From assembly GCA_905221605.1 (NCBI GenBank), contig CAJNDS010000269.1:10001-74000 (forward strand): a DNA stretch of 64,000 nt, written 5' to 3'. The position numbers were made by a program, and so were the translations under genes. How positions within the stretch are numbered: the first letter of the stretch is position 1; each line of letters begins with the position of its first letter. Of this stretch, positions 30,110-41,536 are shown one piece after another. Under the pieces are notes generated by a model. The model did not search any database. It saw only the letters and a program-made list of their open reading frames with translations, and was not told where the DNA came from. This DNA is from Symbiodinium natans. Its lineage: Eukaryota > Sar > Dinophyceae > Suessiales > Symbiodiniaceae.

Positions 30110-31824
30110 CTGCAGCTCGATTCGGTATGGCTCTGGTACAACTTTCAACTGGAGTTTGGTTCTGCTCTTATTCAACGACTTCGATGTCGAACTTACTTGC
30201 ATGGAGGGAGTTGCATGACCCATCGACATACAAAGCCTCCACCTCACTTTACATGATGCAGGTCATCTTCTATGAGGCGTAACATCCATGTCCTAGGCAC
30301 TTCCCGTATACATCAAGCAACAACGTCCATGCGGAGCCTATGTTTTTGAGCCATACCCTTTTGCGCTGCGAGGCGCCCTGGGGACACAGCCGCCGCGCAC
30401 GCGCGCGCGCACACACACGCACACACACATATCGCAAACCCTAAGCCCTAAACCCTAAACCCTCAACCCTAAACCCTAAACCCTAAACGCTAAACCCTAA
30501 ACCCATTCAAGCTTTGAGGATCCAAGCCCGGTCTGAGGCCCACGCCGAGTCATCCGCGAGCCCGACGGACATGACGGACTCCCCCCATGCCTCTCTTGCA
30601 GATGCACTTTAGGGTTTAGGGTTTAGGGTTTAGGGTTCTTGGCTTCGGGGTTTTTGGTTGACGTGTAGGGTTCAGACTGTAGACCTGCCACTAGAACTTG
30701 CTAGCCGAGATGCTGGATTGCCGGGTGAGGCAGGCATCTGCTCATGTTCGCGACATGAAACCTCCACGTACTCGTGCCATCACGCACAGGAAGCATTAAG
30801 AGGGAACCCAATATGCAAAGACACTGAGAGTGGTCATAGCCTCGCCTCGTCAAGGTCGCAGTTTAACCCTCATCCTTCATGAAGATGCGGCTTGATGATA
30901 CGAGGCCTTAAACACCAAGATTGGGAAACTAGTCTCACTTGTCCCCTAAACCCTAAACCCTAAACCCTAAACCCTAAACCCTAAATGCGCAGCACGAAAC
31001 TGTCCAAACTGCTACCCAGAAGCATCCTCATCAGGCCATGCCGCCGAAATGACAAGCGCCACCATGGCTGCAGGCGGCGCATCGAATAGCTGCCCGCATG
31101 CAGACCCTCAACCCTAAACTCTTAACCGTTTAGTTGCTTACACTTATTCTTGTCATTCTTGTTATGCTTTGTGTTATTTTGAGCGTATTGGTAGCTTGCT
31201 GATGATGACGATGATGATGATGATGGTGATGATTTTATTTGCCGCCCGCCCAGCGGACCAGCCACTCTGCAGGGAAACAAATGTCGGGACTCGAGAAGGA
31301 CTTTTTAAGTCTCTGGGCACCACGAGCAAGCCTTGTAAGGGAAAGCCCTGAACCCTAAACCCTAAACCCTTTTTTTGCGCAACGGACTTTAGAGGCTACC
31401 GGCAAACCCTAATCCCTAAACCCCAAACCCTACTGGCCCTAGTGGCCCTACTGGACGATCGGCTGCAGCACAGAAGCTAATCGTGAAGGTCGAAGCCAGG
31501 ACAAGGCACAGGAAGCACCAAGGGTTTAGGGTTTAGGGTCTAGGGAAGCACCAGGGGTTTAGGGTTTAGGGTTTAGGGTTTAGGGTTTAGGGTTTAGGGT
31601 CTCGGGAAAAGCAGAGAAGAGATGTTGCCGAGTGATGCTTGCTCTGCCTGCCTGATCTTGCTGATTCCCAAAGTCAGAGACTCCAATGCCCCCTCATTGA
31701 GGAATGCCCTAAAGTTCCTGTCGCAGGGATGCCGATCTAAGGAAGATTTCCTTAACTGTTTTTGCAACCAGGTCTTCCAGAACCTACAACCCTAAAACCC
31801 AAACGCTGCAAAAAAAAACTAAGC
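30110..31824. other. Mosaic interval without an assigned gene
   Basis: (GC)n/(CA)n microsatellite at 30392-30431; telomeric tracts at 30436-30503, 30610-30637, 30943-30985, 31345-31370; (GAT)n at 31200-31230 followed by a LINE-tail fragment (31236-31262). A tract at 31520-31541 is flanked by GGAAGCACCA twice, followed by a longer one (31556-31600). A minus island at 30600-30520 (SAREAWGESVMSVGLADDSA) may be an exon. Confidence 0.5.
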
Positions 31825-32187
31825 CCTAAGCCCTAAGCCCTAAACCCTAAAACCCCTAAACCCTAAACCCTAAAACCCTAAAACCCTAAAACCCCTAAAC
31901 CCTAAACCCTAAACCCTAAAACCCTAAACCCTAAACCCTAAACCCTAAAACCCTAAACCCTAAAACCCTTAACCCTAAAACCCTAAACCCTAAACCTTAA
32001 AACCCTAAAACCCCAAAACCCTAAACCCTAAACCCTAAAACCCTAAAACCTAAAACCCTAAAACCCTAAACCCTTAAAACCCTTTTTGCCCCTAAACCCC
32101 TAAACCCCTAAACCCCTAAACCCCTAAACCCCTAAACCCCTAAACCCCTAAACCCCTAAACCCCTAAACCCCTAAACCCCTAAACCT
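31825..32187. repeat. Variant telomeric array: CCCTAAAA then pure CCCCTAAA octamer
   Basis: 31825-32075 mixes CCCTAAA and CCCTAAAA; 32090-32187 is about 12 perfect CCCCTAAA octamers. A few units of the same octamer recur on the other side of the next element (32917-32940), so that element was probably inserted into the octamer array. Confidence 0.93.
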
Positions 32188-32915
32188 TGGGGGTGGGCTC
32201 TACCATCATTTACTATGGGATTTGCGCTACCCACCGTGGGCCCTCCGTTACAGCTCCGTTACAGCACCTGCTACAGTTCCGTTACAGCTCCGTTGCATCT
32301 CCGCTACAGCTTCCACTAGAGCTCCATTACAGCTCCGTTGCACCTCCGTTACACCTCCATTACACCTCCATTACAGCTTCCGTTACAACTCCATTGCAGC
32401 TCCGTTACAGCTCCGATGCACCTCCGTTACAGCTCCGCTACAGCTCCGATGCACCTCCGTTACAGCTCCTTTACAGCTTCCGTTACAGCTCCGGTACAGC
32501 TCCGTCACAGCTTCCGTTACAGCTTCCGTTACAGCTCCGTTACAGCTGCAGTACAGCTCCGATGCACCTCCGCTACAGCTCCGTTACAGCTTCCGTTACA
32601 GCTCAGTTATGCAGCTCCGTTACAACTCCTTTGCACCTCCATTACAGCTCTGCTACAGCTCCCGTTACAGCTCAGTTGTACAGCTCCGTTACAGGTCCGT
32701 TATCACGCTGCTGCTTCTGCTACGGCTCCGTTACAGCATCGCTACAGCCGGTATAGCGCTCCGTTGCAGCCTTCCGATATGGCTCCGTTACAGCTCCGCG
32801 ACTAATCCGTTACAGCTCCGCTCCTTTCCGTTACAGTTTCCGTTACAAGCCCCGTTACCGGCGAGCATTTCTGTTATAGTAGAGGCCTGCAAATGATGGT
32901 AGAGCCCCGCCCCAA
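32186..32915. mobile_element. Inverted-repeat element filled with a TCCGTTACAGC minisatellite
   Basis: The ends GGGGTGGGCTCTACCATCATTT and AAATGATGGTAGAGCCCCGCC are inverted copies about 25 bp long. The interior of about 640 bp is an imperfect 12-15 bp minisatellite (CTCCGTTACAGCT and variants). Long plus-strand frames (up to 224 codons, QLRYSSVTAP type) come from the repeat. Nonautonomous element with a private satellite, lying inside a telomeric octamer array. Confidence 0.8.
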
Positions 32916-32929
32916 CCTAAACCCCTAAA

Positions 32930-33507
32930 CCCCTAAACCCTAAACCCTAAACCCTAAACCCTATTCCTCAACTCAGGGCTATGGGAGTGCTGTGCGCCCG
33001 ACTCTGGATCCAGCCGGGCCCAGGCTTGCGGGGCGCCTGAGGACCGGTGGGTTTAGGGTTTAGGGTTTAGGATTTAGGGCTTAGGGTTTAGGGTTTAGGG
33101 TTTAGGGTTTAGGTTTTTTTTTTCAAGGTTCCTTAGGGTTTAGGTTCACAGGGGGTTTGGGGCGCTCCTTCCCTGTTAGTTAACTAGCCACAGCACAGCG
33201 GGGTTCAATGGTTCAGGGTTTAGACTTTCGGAGAGGGTGGAGGGTAGGGGTTAGGGTGTAAGGGTTTTGTGTTTAGGGCTGGTCCTTGGGTCTGTCCCTT
33301 TAGATCTGAGCAAGGTAGCGAACCATGCTGACTGCAAAAAATCTTCTGATTGTTGCAAAACGATGCCTTTGAAATGGATGCTAAGTGTAACATGATATTG
33401 TGCAATATGAACGGCATGACGGGATGCGAGCTTGTTGCTGGTACCCGAAGAGCCCGACAAGAAATTCAGCAATGGGCCTTCGATTGCAGACGGGGTCCTA
33501 AGTAGCA

Positions 33508-33584
<77 letters not shown>

Positions 33585-34106
33585 GGTCGTCGTCGTGGTC
33601 GTCGTGGTCGTCGTCGTCGTCGTCGTCGTCGCTGTCGCTGTTGTTGCTGTTGCTGTTGCAGTAGCTTAATTGTAGCTTAGTAGTAGCTTGGTAGCAGCTT
33701 TCTAGTGGCAGTACGAGTAGGAGTCATGGTAGTCTGTAGTGGTCGTCTCACGATGTGGCAACTCCCTGCGAGCCCTACTGCAGCGCTCTTTGAAACTTCC
33801 AGCACCTCCGGAGTTCATCTCCGGGCCTTTGCCTGGACTACCTCCTACACGAGGGTAGTCCGGCCGCCTCTACGTCATAATTGCGCGTTCACCACAAGAC
33901 GAAGATCAAAGCGATGCTACAAGCTAGTTCGAAGGACTGTAATGTACAAGGCATGCACAGAAACGGTCACGAGGCTTGGCAGTCTTATGCTGCAAGTTAT
34001 GACATGTACAGAGTCGCCCTTCATGTGACAGCTGCGGAAGATTCGGGCTAGTGCAGGCCAAACCTGCTTTACAACCACTCTCAACTGCGGGAAATGCGGG
34101 TCCTCT
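32930..34106. other. Telomeric tracts, (CGT)n satellite and probable 3' UTR
   Basis: 33045-33115 is a TTTAGGG tract; 33509-33655 is (GTC)n grading to GTTGCT. 33660-34106 has no coding signal on minus and follows the stop at 34107, so it is likely the 3' flank of the next gene. Confidence 0.55.
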
Positions 34107-34847
34107 TCATGGGGGTGTCAGATTCTGAATCAACCACTGACGAAGCATGGCATCGGCGAAAGCATCGCCCTCCACCGCATCAATGCCCAGCATGCTCATT
34201 TCTCGCGGATCTTTCTGCGGCATATCCGCATCCACGCGCGAATACCTTGGAGCAGCCGATATACCATCCAGAAAAACCACCTACCCACCCCCTTACAGGC
34301 AGACACAACTCTACACCCAGGAGTTGGGGCAAGGTTGGTCAGGCCATTCTTATATGGGGGGTTTACGATCTTCGGGGTCCCCACCTTATTTGGGGTCCTT
34401 ATTACAAGGGGATCCTACTATTTGGGGTTTAGGGTTTAGGGTTTAGGGTTTAGGGTTTCGGGTTTCGGGTTTCGGGTTTAGGGTTTAGGGTTTAGGGTTT
34501 AGGGTTTAGGGTTTAGGGTTTAGGGTTTAGGCGAGAGGCAAATGGCGCCAGAGCGAGATGCCATCGTCGAGTCCAATCTCCGGCAAAGCTCTCAACCTTG
34601 GGGACGACATGAAATCGAAAAGGGTTTTATGGCTGATTATAAATATGCCTTAATGGGAATTTAGAGTAGTATAGGTGGTTCATATAAATATACCTTAATG
34701 GGGATTTAGAGTAGTCTAGGGCATAGGACCCCAATTTTTGGGCCCATTTGGTCCCCAAGGAACTCTTTGGACTCTTCCCGAAGCTCCCGCACGACGATGT
34801 GGCTGTCAATGCTGGCCTTTCCAGACATGTCCATGCTCACTTGTTCT
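34107..34847 (-). CDS. Multi-exon gene, product unknown (C-terminal part)
   Basis: Exons: 34847-34764 (MDMSGKASIDSHIVVRELRE, then ESKE), 34596-34532 (LRALPEIGLDDGISLWRHLP) and about 34275-34107 (FLDGISAAPRYSRVDADMPQ, continuing KDPREMSMLGIDAVEGDAFA and DAMLRQWLIQNLTPP stop). The first two join in frame across a family-8 introner: AAAGA|GTT … CCAAG|GTTG. A family-3 element and a TTTAGGG tract (34418-34531) fill the second gap. Globular, acidic, no family recognised. Confidence 0.62.
34357..34430. mobile_element. MITE-like element, family 3 (one end lost)
   Basis: GGGGGTTTACGATCTTCGGGG … GGATCCTACTATTTGGGG is the left two-thirds of family 3; the right end is replaced by a TTTAGGG tract beginning at 34424. 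Confidence 0.72.
34597..34763 (-). mobile_element. Introner family 8, GT-AG
   Basis: Ends CCTTGGGGACCAAATG / CATGTCGTCCCCAAG are inverted repeats, with GTT duplicated on both sides. The interior holds two copies of an ATACCTTAATGGGGATTTAG-type block. The first GTT supplies the GT donor, and the end of the inverted repeat (CCAAG) supplies the acceptor. The same family forms the intron at 54512. Confidence 0.78.
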
Positions 34848-34924
34848 TTGTTTAGGGTTTAGGGTTTAGGGTTTAGGGATGTTTAGGGTTTAGGGTTTAG
34901 GGTTTAGGGCTTAGGGAAAGCAAC

Positions 34925-35968
34925 AGACGACGCAACATCAGATCCAAGATACCATTTTCCAGACCCCTGCGTCAAGTTCTCTTTGAAGCTGATTGCGTGT
35001 CCAGCCACAGTAGCCGAAGAACCTGTGATCCAACACTTTGAACCCAAGCTTAGCCTGCTACATTACAGCAACGAACCATCTTCGTCACGGTATGTGGGGC
35101 TACGCAGCTAAAGTGTGGGCACGGGCCCGAAGACTATAGCACGAACCGACCAATCACAAACTATAGGGGTCGGAATAATTACTACTAGTGTTTCCTTGTG
35201 GTCCCTTCATAGTTCTAGGATAATGACCCAAAATTGGTAAGCTAGCTCCGCAGGAGGACAGCATGAAGTCGTCAGGCGTCGCACGGCCCTGCTTGACTAG
35301 ATCTTGCGCTTCGTCGAAGCGGATCAAGTACACACCCTTCTCAACCTCCCTGGACATCTCTGCAAACTCAGCTGACACGTGCAAGCAGAAGGTCTTGACC
35401 CGTGTATAGTGGGGTGCGCGGAGGCCCTCACAGTCGCCACCGAACCAGATGTTCCATGCGGGGCCAGGCAAGCCGAGCTGACGGGTGTTGAAACCCGAGG
35501 GGCGGTTGACGATGATGCCTCGGGATGTTCCCCCCCTATACTAAGAATCAGCCACAGGTCTTCTTATTTTGAGGGGGGGGGGGGGGTACTAGAATCCCTG
35601 TTCAGGACTCGTTGAACAAGGGGAAGATTCCGAATCATGCCTCTATCGAACTCATCGTCATGATTGAGGACGAGAATAGCGGACTTGTGGAAGTACTGCT
35701 GGTGGTCGATGAAGGTATCACCGGGCCGCGCCATCAGCACACATCCTCTTAGAGTTTAGGGTTTAGGGTTTAGGGTTAGGGCTTAAGGCAGAGAGGGGGG
35801 GGGGGTGTTCAAGGGGGGTAGGTACCTAGGGAAGGTTACATAGCCCCTTGAACCCCCCCCCCCTCCCCTTAAGAACCCTAGAAGTCCTTGCTGAATCACC
35901 GGAGAGGAGTAGGCAAACTCTGGAGCCGAATTGGACTCGTAACGCTCTTCCAAGAAACCGCTCCCGGC
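34925..35968 (-). CDS. AlgH/YqgE (UPF0301, DUF179) family protein
   Basis: Four exons: 35968-35887 (LEERYESNSAPEFAYSSPVI), 35745-35641 (GCVLMARPGDTFIDHQQYFH, then KSAILVLNHDDEFDRG), 35518-35263 (IIVNRPSGFNTRQLGLPGPA, then WNIWFGGDCEGL and VYLIRFDEAQDLVKQG) and 35022-about 34925 (FFGYCGWTRNQLQRELDAGV). The order matches DUF179: an LL-A-P–D–F–SV-L—HDD block, the V-NRP motif, the WGGD block and a GY-GW–QL–E block. Function is unknown; plant homologues are plastid-targeted. The junctions use three donor types: GA (35887), GC (35641) and GC (35263). An upstream ATG exon near 36200 is possible. Confidence 0.82.
35519..35640 (-). mobile_element. MITE family 2 as a GC-AG intron
   Basis: GAGGCATSAT is duplicated on both sides (one mismatch). 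On the minus strand GAG|GCATGATTCGG … CATCCCGAG|GCATCATCG, so the 10-bp duplication provides both donor and acceptor. Excision restores DRG|IIVNRP, the DUF179 NRP motif, in frame. The interior has the family-2 ends GGAATCTTCCCC / GGGGGGAACATCCC. Confidence 0.85.
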
Positions 35969-36240
35969 CTTTCAGGTCAACAGAGTCAATGCTGGACACT
36001 TGAATAGGGTCCCCAAAAAAAACCACATAAACATAAGGATCCTACAAACAGTGGTTTTTTTCCGGAATGCCCCTGCTAGGGGCCCTTATACCCCAATAGG
36101 ATCCTTATGTTACGTGGTTTCGGGATGTTTCGGGCCCCTAACTCGAGCGTGCCATGAGTGAATGTGTTGAACTTCAAACACTTTTACCTGAAGGTTTGGA
36201 CTGTGCCAGTGTTGTCCATGATTAAACTCGCTTTCGCCGG
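35746..36240. other. AlgH intron/5' region with two inverted-repeat elements
   Basis: 35755-35786 is a telomeric tract. 35808-35872 is an inverted pair (GTTCAAGGGGGGTAGGTACC / CCCCTTGAACCCCCC). 36008-36136 is an element with AACCACATAAACATAAGGATCC and its inverted copy GGATCCTTATGTTACGTGGTT; a fragment of it recurs at 27524-27578. A minus ATG island (36203-36171, MDNTGTVQTFR, then GT) may be the first exon. Confidence 0.55.
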
Positions 36241-36256
36241 AATCCACAGAGATGTT

Positions 36257-36355
36257 GTGGGTTTAGGGTTTAGGGTTTAGGGTTTAGGGTTTAGGGTTTA
36301 GGGTTTAGGGTTTAGGGTTTAGGGTTTAGGGTTTAGGGTTTAGGGTTTAGGGTTC
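36257..36355. repeat. Telomeric TTTAGGG tract
   Basis: Fourteen near-perfect units. Confidence 0.96.
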
Positions 36356-36359
36356 AGGG

Positions 36360-37440
36360 CCTACAACTAAAGTAAGCACATCATCTGAGCCACAGAGCCC
36401 CCTCAAGTCCAACGTGATCCAACGCACCCATTCTCGTGCAAAACGTGGCTTTCAACATCTTTCAACAAACGCGGGCGCCTGGTACCCGGCAAGGCCTGAA
36501 AGGATCAGCAACCAAGCAATCTTGCGGCGGTTGTTCGCTTCAGGCACATAGGGCCGGCGGCTGTCCCGGCGCTTCCCGGCCAAGCGCCGGCCAGGCACGT
36601 AACGGGTTTGCGCAGCCAGTTCTGAAGACTGGGCCCAAGTGGCCACGCCGCTGACCATCGGCCTTTTCACCTCTGCCTGGCCTCCAACCCAGGCAGTGTA
36701 GGTGCCATTGGCCACATCACGGAGGACGAAGTCGAGCACACAAATGGCAGGAATCAGTGCGCAAGCTGCGGTACGTCGCAGGCTCGGCATTTGCACAAGA
36801 AACAGGGCTGGCTCTACAGGCATCCGAACCTTATCGGCCATCGACAAATTCTTCATCTCAACTGACGTCAAACAGAGAGAGAGGGACATACACACATACA
36901 CACACATGTCCTTATATCCTATGGTCCTGCAGTCACATTCCACCTTTTTGTGTGCTGGCTCTGCACAGTCCCCGACGCAGTGGTAGTTGAGCCCGTCGCG
37001 CCTCTGACGACGAGACAACTTCAAATCAAGTTGAACGCTGCGACTCTCCGCAACCAAGCCCAGGCCTAGGACCAGGCTTGCGACAGCCTTCTGCGAGCCC
37101 TTGCGCTCGATCTCCTAGCGTGTGGCATTGGGCGTCAGATTGGACTTTAAGATGGGGGGGGGTGAAAGCTAGACAGCTACATGACTCGCTGTCTTCGGGG
37201 TCTAGTTTAGGGTTGAAGGTGGCAATGACGGCAAGGCCAGTCGGCCTGCATGCGACTCAAAATGCTGCGAACATGTGTTTATATGCATATGTATATACAT
37301 ACGCATATACATATGTGTATATATATATACATCTTATGTGTGTGGGGGTGAGTCGGTTTTGATGGTGTAGAGCTTCGATTCTCAACCCCCCTTCCCCCTC
37401 GCAACCCCCCCGCACGCCTTTTAATTCAAGTCGCTTTGTG
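36360..37440. other. One 201-codon minus frame, not assigned
   Basis: 37057-36452 is open on minus. It includes a repeat-derived CVYVCMSLSLCL segment (CACACA/GAGAGA patches near 36880-36910), so at most the flanking parts (e.g. 36830-36640, ALIPAICVLDFVLRDVANGT) are exonic. No family signal. 37270-37345 is a TATACATA microsatellite. Confidence 0.4.
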
Positions 37441-37449
37441 ACCTAAGCC

Positions 37450-38260
37450 CTAAACCCTAAACCCTAAACCCTAAACCCAGAGATTTGCAAAAGATAAGCA
37501 CCGCATAGCTGGGAGCTTTGGCTTTTGCGACACCTTTGGTTCTTTGGCACCCTGGGACATGGCCTCAGGACATACTTTTCCCTAAACCCTAAACCCTAAA
37601 CCCTAAACCCTAAACCCTAAACCAATCCCAGGTCCCTCCTGCATCCGCGTGAGCAGGCGGCGGTTCTCCTTCTCAATGCTGGAGTAGCGTTCCTGCGCAA
37701 AGGCACGGCGATTTTGGGCACGTTGGCCGAATGTCACTGTCCAGTTTAGGGTTTAGGGTTTAGGGTTTGGGGTTTGGGGTTTAGGGTTTAGGGTTAGGGT
37801 TTAGGGTTTACGGGATTCGGAGGTCCTCAGCTATCTGCTCCTTCTTCGCGTTGCGGAAGCGCGTGGGCTGCAACTTTGTCTCTTCGCCTTCATGCCCAAC
37901 CGAAACCCTCAACCCTAAACCCTAAACCCTAAACCCTAAACCCTATGCCTTTCAGCATCGATGCCGATAACTGTTTCGGCCAATTCTACTAAAGGTCCTC
38001 TAACGCTGCAGCAATTGTTTTCATGTCATCGACAGTTGCAGATGTTGAAGGGCAGCTTTCGCCCCGCTCTAAGCTTGTAGGGTTTAGGGTTTAGGTTTAG
38101 GGTTTCTTCTGACCCGAGGCCCTGGCGCACAGACCACTGGTTGTTGATCAGGGAGCGCGACCTCATGCACACAGCGCCCTTCTAGCATCGGGGCTCGCAG
38201 GGACGTGGGCATCCCCGTCAAGAACTGCTGGCTAATCAGGCGCCCGCGAGAAAGGAAGCA
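37450..38260 (-). CDS. Second CFAP97/hemingway-like gene, partial
   Basis: The exon at about 37735-37640 encodes NRRAFAQERYSSIEKENRRL then LTRMQEG. The block E-R-x-x-x-I-E-x-E-N-x-x-L-L-x-x-M is the first helix of the CFAP97/hemingway domain. The upstream island 37905-37830 (LQPTRFRNAKKEQIAEDLRI) fits the K-K-E-Q-x-x-E-x region before it. Further up, 38250-38113 (GMPTSLRAPMLEGRCVHEVA) is coding-like; downstream, 37560-37495 (MSQGAKEPKVSQKPKLPA) is possible. Telomeric tracts separate every island. It is distinct from the 21-22.5 kb gene because several unrelated genes lie between. Confidence 0.55.
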
Positions 38261-38281
38261 GACACAACTGAACCGGAAACG

Positions 38282-38462
38282 TTAAACCCTAAACCTCAAA
38301 CCCTAAACCCTAAACCCTAAATCCTAAACTCAAACCCTAAACCCTAAACCCTAAACCCTGAACCCTAAACCCTAAACCCTAAACCCTAAACCCTAAACCC
38401 TAAACCCTAAACCCTAAACCCTAAACCCTAAACCCTAAACCCTAACCCTAAACACTAAACCC
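38282..38462. repeat. Telomeric CCCTAAA array
   Basis: About 24 units, mostly perfect. Confidence 0.96.
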
Positions 38463-40759
38463 TGAGGTTCCCAGGCCTTGCGACTTTCTGCTTGTGGGCC
38501 TGAGGCATATTGCGCGTCTACTCCCAAACCCAAAAGCCAGCGGGTTAGCTCACCGATTCCCCCTATATCTGAGAGGTTTAGGGTTTAGGGTTTAACGTTT
38601 AGGGTTTAGGGTTTAGGGGTTAGGGGTTAGGCCGTAAGAGGAGACCCCTCATATATTCCCGACATACCCTATACAACCCAAGGGCCCATGCTTCAGAACC
38701 CTTTAAAGGAGGTAAGGGACAATGTTAGGGCCCCATGTACTCTCACACTCGCGCACAGTCAAGGCACAGGGCCTCTCGATCTGCAGTCTTCTCAACTCTT
38801 CAAACACCCAATCGAACCCAGCATCGAACAGAAGGGTTTAGGGTTTAGGGTTTAGGGTATAGAGTTTAGGGTTTAGAGTTTAGGGTATAGAGTTTTGGTT
38901 TTAGGGTTTAGGGTTTAGCGTTTAGGGTTTAGAGTTTAGGGTTTAGGGTGTAGGGTAAGAAGCGTTTTGAAGTCATTGCAGTGCAGTGCCAAAGCATGTT
39001 GGACCCTTGGAGTACACGCGGTGCTCAGGGAAGGCTACAAGCTGGCGTGCCCTAAAACCATACGGGGGGGAGTTGATCCACAGGTCCTCCTTGGGAAACT
39101 ATTCAGGGTTCTCACGGACTTTCGATTCAAGGGTAACGTAGGGTAAACTTTGGGAGCAGGTATGTTTGATCAACTACCACAAAAACCCTAAACCCTAAAC
39201 CCTTTTTTGTTCCCAGGCTCTGAGCTGACCCTAAACCCTAAACCCTAAACCCTAAACCCTAAACCCTAAACCCTAAACCCTAAACCCTAAACCCTAAATG
39301 CATGCCGCCTCCAAGAGTCTTTGTCTGACCCAAACCTCGACCTTTTCGTTGCAGGCTGGCCTTCGACTCACGCGGCAAATTTGGGCACTTCCCAAAATAG
39401 GTTTAGGGTTTAGGAAAGGACCTCCACATGGGTTTAGGGTTTAGGGTTTCGGATTTAGGGTTTAGGGTTTAGGGACATGCATCCAAACTTGGGCATTTCC
39501 CAGAATAGGAGGTATACCCTTATGTGCCCAACATGTCTTACAGTCGACTTTCAAATCGAAAACCTCCAAATAGGTTTAGGGCTTAGGGCTTTGGGATGTG
39601 TTGGGTCTTGGGCTTTGAGGGTTTTGGCAAACCTCCCCAAATCAAAAGACTCCAACCGGCCTCTTCGCATCAATCCTGGGTCAGAGGCAGAAAGATGTTC
39701 CAACACCATTGGCCCAAGTTTTGGGCCTCTTCGCTGTCCAAAAAAAAAACAAGGTGTAGAGACCCCCCTAAACCCTAAGCCCTAAGCACTAAACCTAAAC
39801 TGCCAGGAAAAAAAACGCTACCAAACGAACCCTGTAACCCTGTAACCCTAAACCCTAAACCCCAAACCCTAAACCCTAAAACCCCTGTACAGGCTTGCGG
39901 ACGGCGGAGGAGCCTCTCAGACCCGGAAGGATGCCCCTAATCCTAATTATGTTAAAACTACCCTTTAATTAAGAACCCCCCCCCAAAAAAAAAAAACATG
40001 CTGATCCTCCCTACGTTGCCCTTATAAGGCAGAATCGTTTTTGGGGGGTTCTTAAGCAACTAGTAGACCTTACATGCCACTTATATATCATATACCCTAT
40101 ACCATGCCTTCCGAACCCTTCAGAGAAGGTAAGGGACCATATTCATAAGGCCTCATGCAACGATCCTTAGACCTAAAGTGACCTTACTCGCCTAAGCATC
40201 CTCCCAAGCGTTTTCATTATTCTGCCAGGCGTTGACCTTATTCTCCCCCGAGCGTTGACCCTATTCGCCCGTGCATAAAAAATGCACAAAACACAAACAA
40301 AACGTGTACAAAAGGGCTAAATCAACACATGTGTAAGAGGGTCTTTTGCCCCGCCAAGCAGACCAGCTGGGGGTTCAGGGCCAGGGTTTAGGGATTGGGG
40401 TTGCGCCCCCCCCTTGCCCACAGGCGCACAGACTTCTGTTTTCAGTGGGGAGTCGTTTCCGGTCCAAAACGACGGGCACCACATCTTGCAGAAAACATCC
40501 TTCTGCACAACCACACTCATGGTAGCAGGGCTACTGTGCTTGTTGTCATTGCTTGGATGGCTCCCTGTATAATTAATTGTCGACTAACTCTGTCACTTTT
40601 CGATCTATATTGTCAGGCTTTTATTCATGCAATATTCGTAAAATGTCACTTCTTTTGTTTAGAGCTCTATTCATCAAGACGTATTCTTGCGAAAGTCTGT
40701 TTACGCAAGTACTACTACTTGTCCAAGACGACATTGCAGTCGTAGAAGAACACTGCCGA
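38463..40759. other. Telomeric tracts and elements, no assigned gene
   Basis: Tracts at 38578-38628, 38833-38955, 39184-39205, 39230-39297, 39411-39474 and 39845-39885. 38640-38752 and 40066-40160 share an order (CATATACCCTATAC…GGGCCCATGCTTC, GAACCCTTTAAAGGAGGTAA GGGA), a further dispersed element. 39958-40066 is a family-5 copy. 40345-40372 is a LINE-tail fragment. Confidence 0.5.
39958..40066. mobile_element. MITE-like element, family 5
   Basis: ACCCTTTAATTAAGAACCCCC … GGGGGGTTCTTAAGCAACTAG, inverted ends shared with 23744-23898. Confidence 0.7.
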
Positions 40760-40870
40760 CATCCAGATGCGTCGCCCTAAAGAGTTGCACAATGGGACTG
40801 CTTGCTGTTTCGTACACAAAGTCAAGAATGTCAGTGTGGTATTCTTGAACCAGAGTTTTCTTTGGCGATT
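40760..40870 (-). CDS. Probable exon, product unknown
   Basis: Open and codon-like: SPKKTLVQEYHTDILDFVYE then TASSPIVQLFRATHLDVGS. A LINE-tail fragment (40883-40906) and telomeric units lie immediately upstream. No family recognised. Confidence 0.5.
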
Positions 40871-40879
40871 CAGGGCTTA

Positions 40880-41536
40880 GGGCTTTTTTGCCACCTGCAT
40901 AGCTGAATTGACGTCCACAGTGCGAGGTCTGGGTGACAAATGCAGGATAGGGCCCTGGAGACGGAGGCCCTGGTACCAAACCTGCATAGGGCACCCAAAA
41001 AGTGGCCATATTTGGGGGCCTCCCGAATCCCAACACCTCCGTTCCTTCTGGTCGACAACACGGCCACGAAAAAACAAAACAAAAAACTGAAAACAAAAAA
41101 AGAAAGAAAAACATCAGGCGGGCTTCTAATAACTTAGGGCATAACCGAAAATACATGTGCGCATGTATATCTGTATGTATACATGTATAAATAAATAAAT
41201 ATATATATATATACTTACTTATTTTATTTATTTATTTACATATTTATCTGTATATGTCGGGTGCAGAAGGGTAAGCCTTTGCAGCCGAGGTGCGAAGTTC
41301 CAGGCGCCATGCCTGCCCACGGGCCTCGAGGGCTCGCAGCTTGGCAGAGGGTTTAGGGTTTAGGGTTTTGGGGTTTAGGGTTTAGGGTTTAGGGTTTCGG
41401 GTTTAGGGTTTTGGGTTTGGGGTTTAGGGTGAGCTTGGGTAGGTTTGGGGTTCTGGCTTTGTAAGGGATTTATATACCTGTGAAAGGCTCACCGTGCCGT
41501 GACAGCGCCAGCTGAATGCAGAAAGCTTGCCTCGAA
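40880..41536. other. No gene seen
   Basis: LINE-tail fragment (40883-40906), ATGTATATAT microsatellite (41160-41250) and telomeric tract (41350-41430). Confidence 0.6.

Noticed and set aside
32187-32896. Plus-strand ORFs of 155-224 codons (QLRYSSVTAP type)
   Set aside because: Frames of a minisatellite inside an inverted-repeat element; no non-repetitive protein sequence.
36452-37057. 201-codon minus ORF as an intact gene
   Set aside because: It runs through CACACA/GAGAGA repeat and shows no family features; kept only as an unassigned interval.
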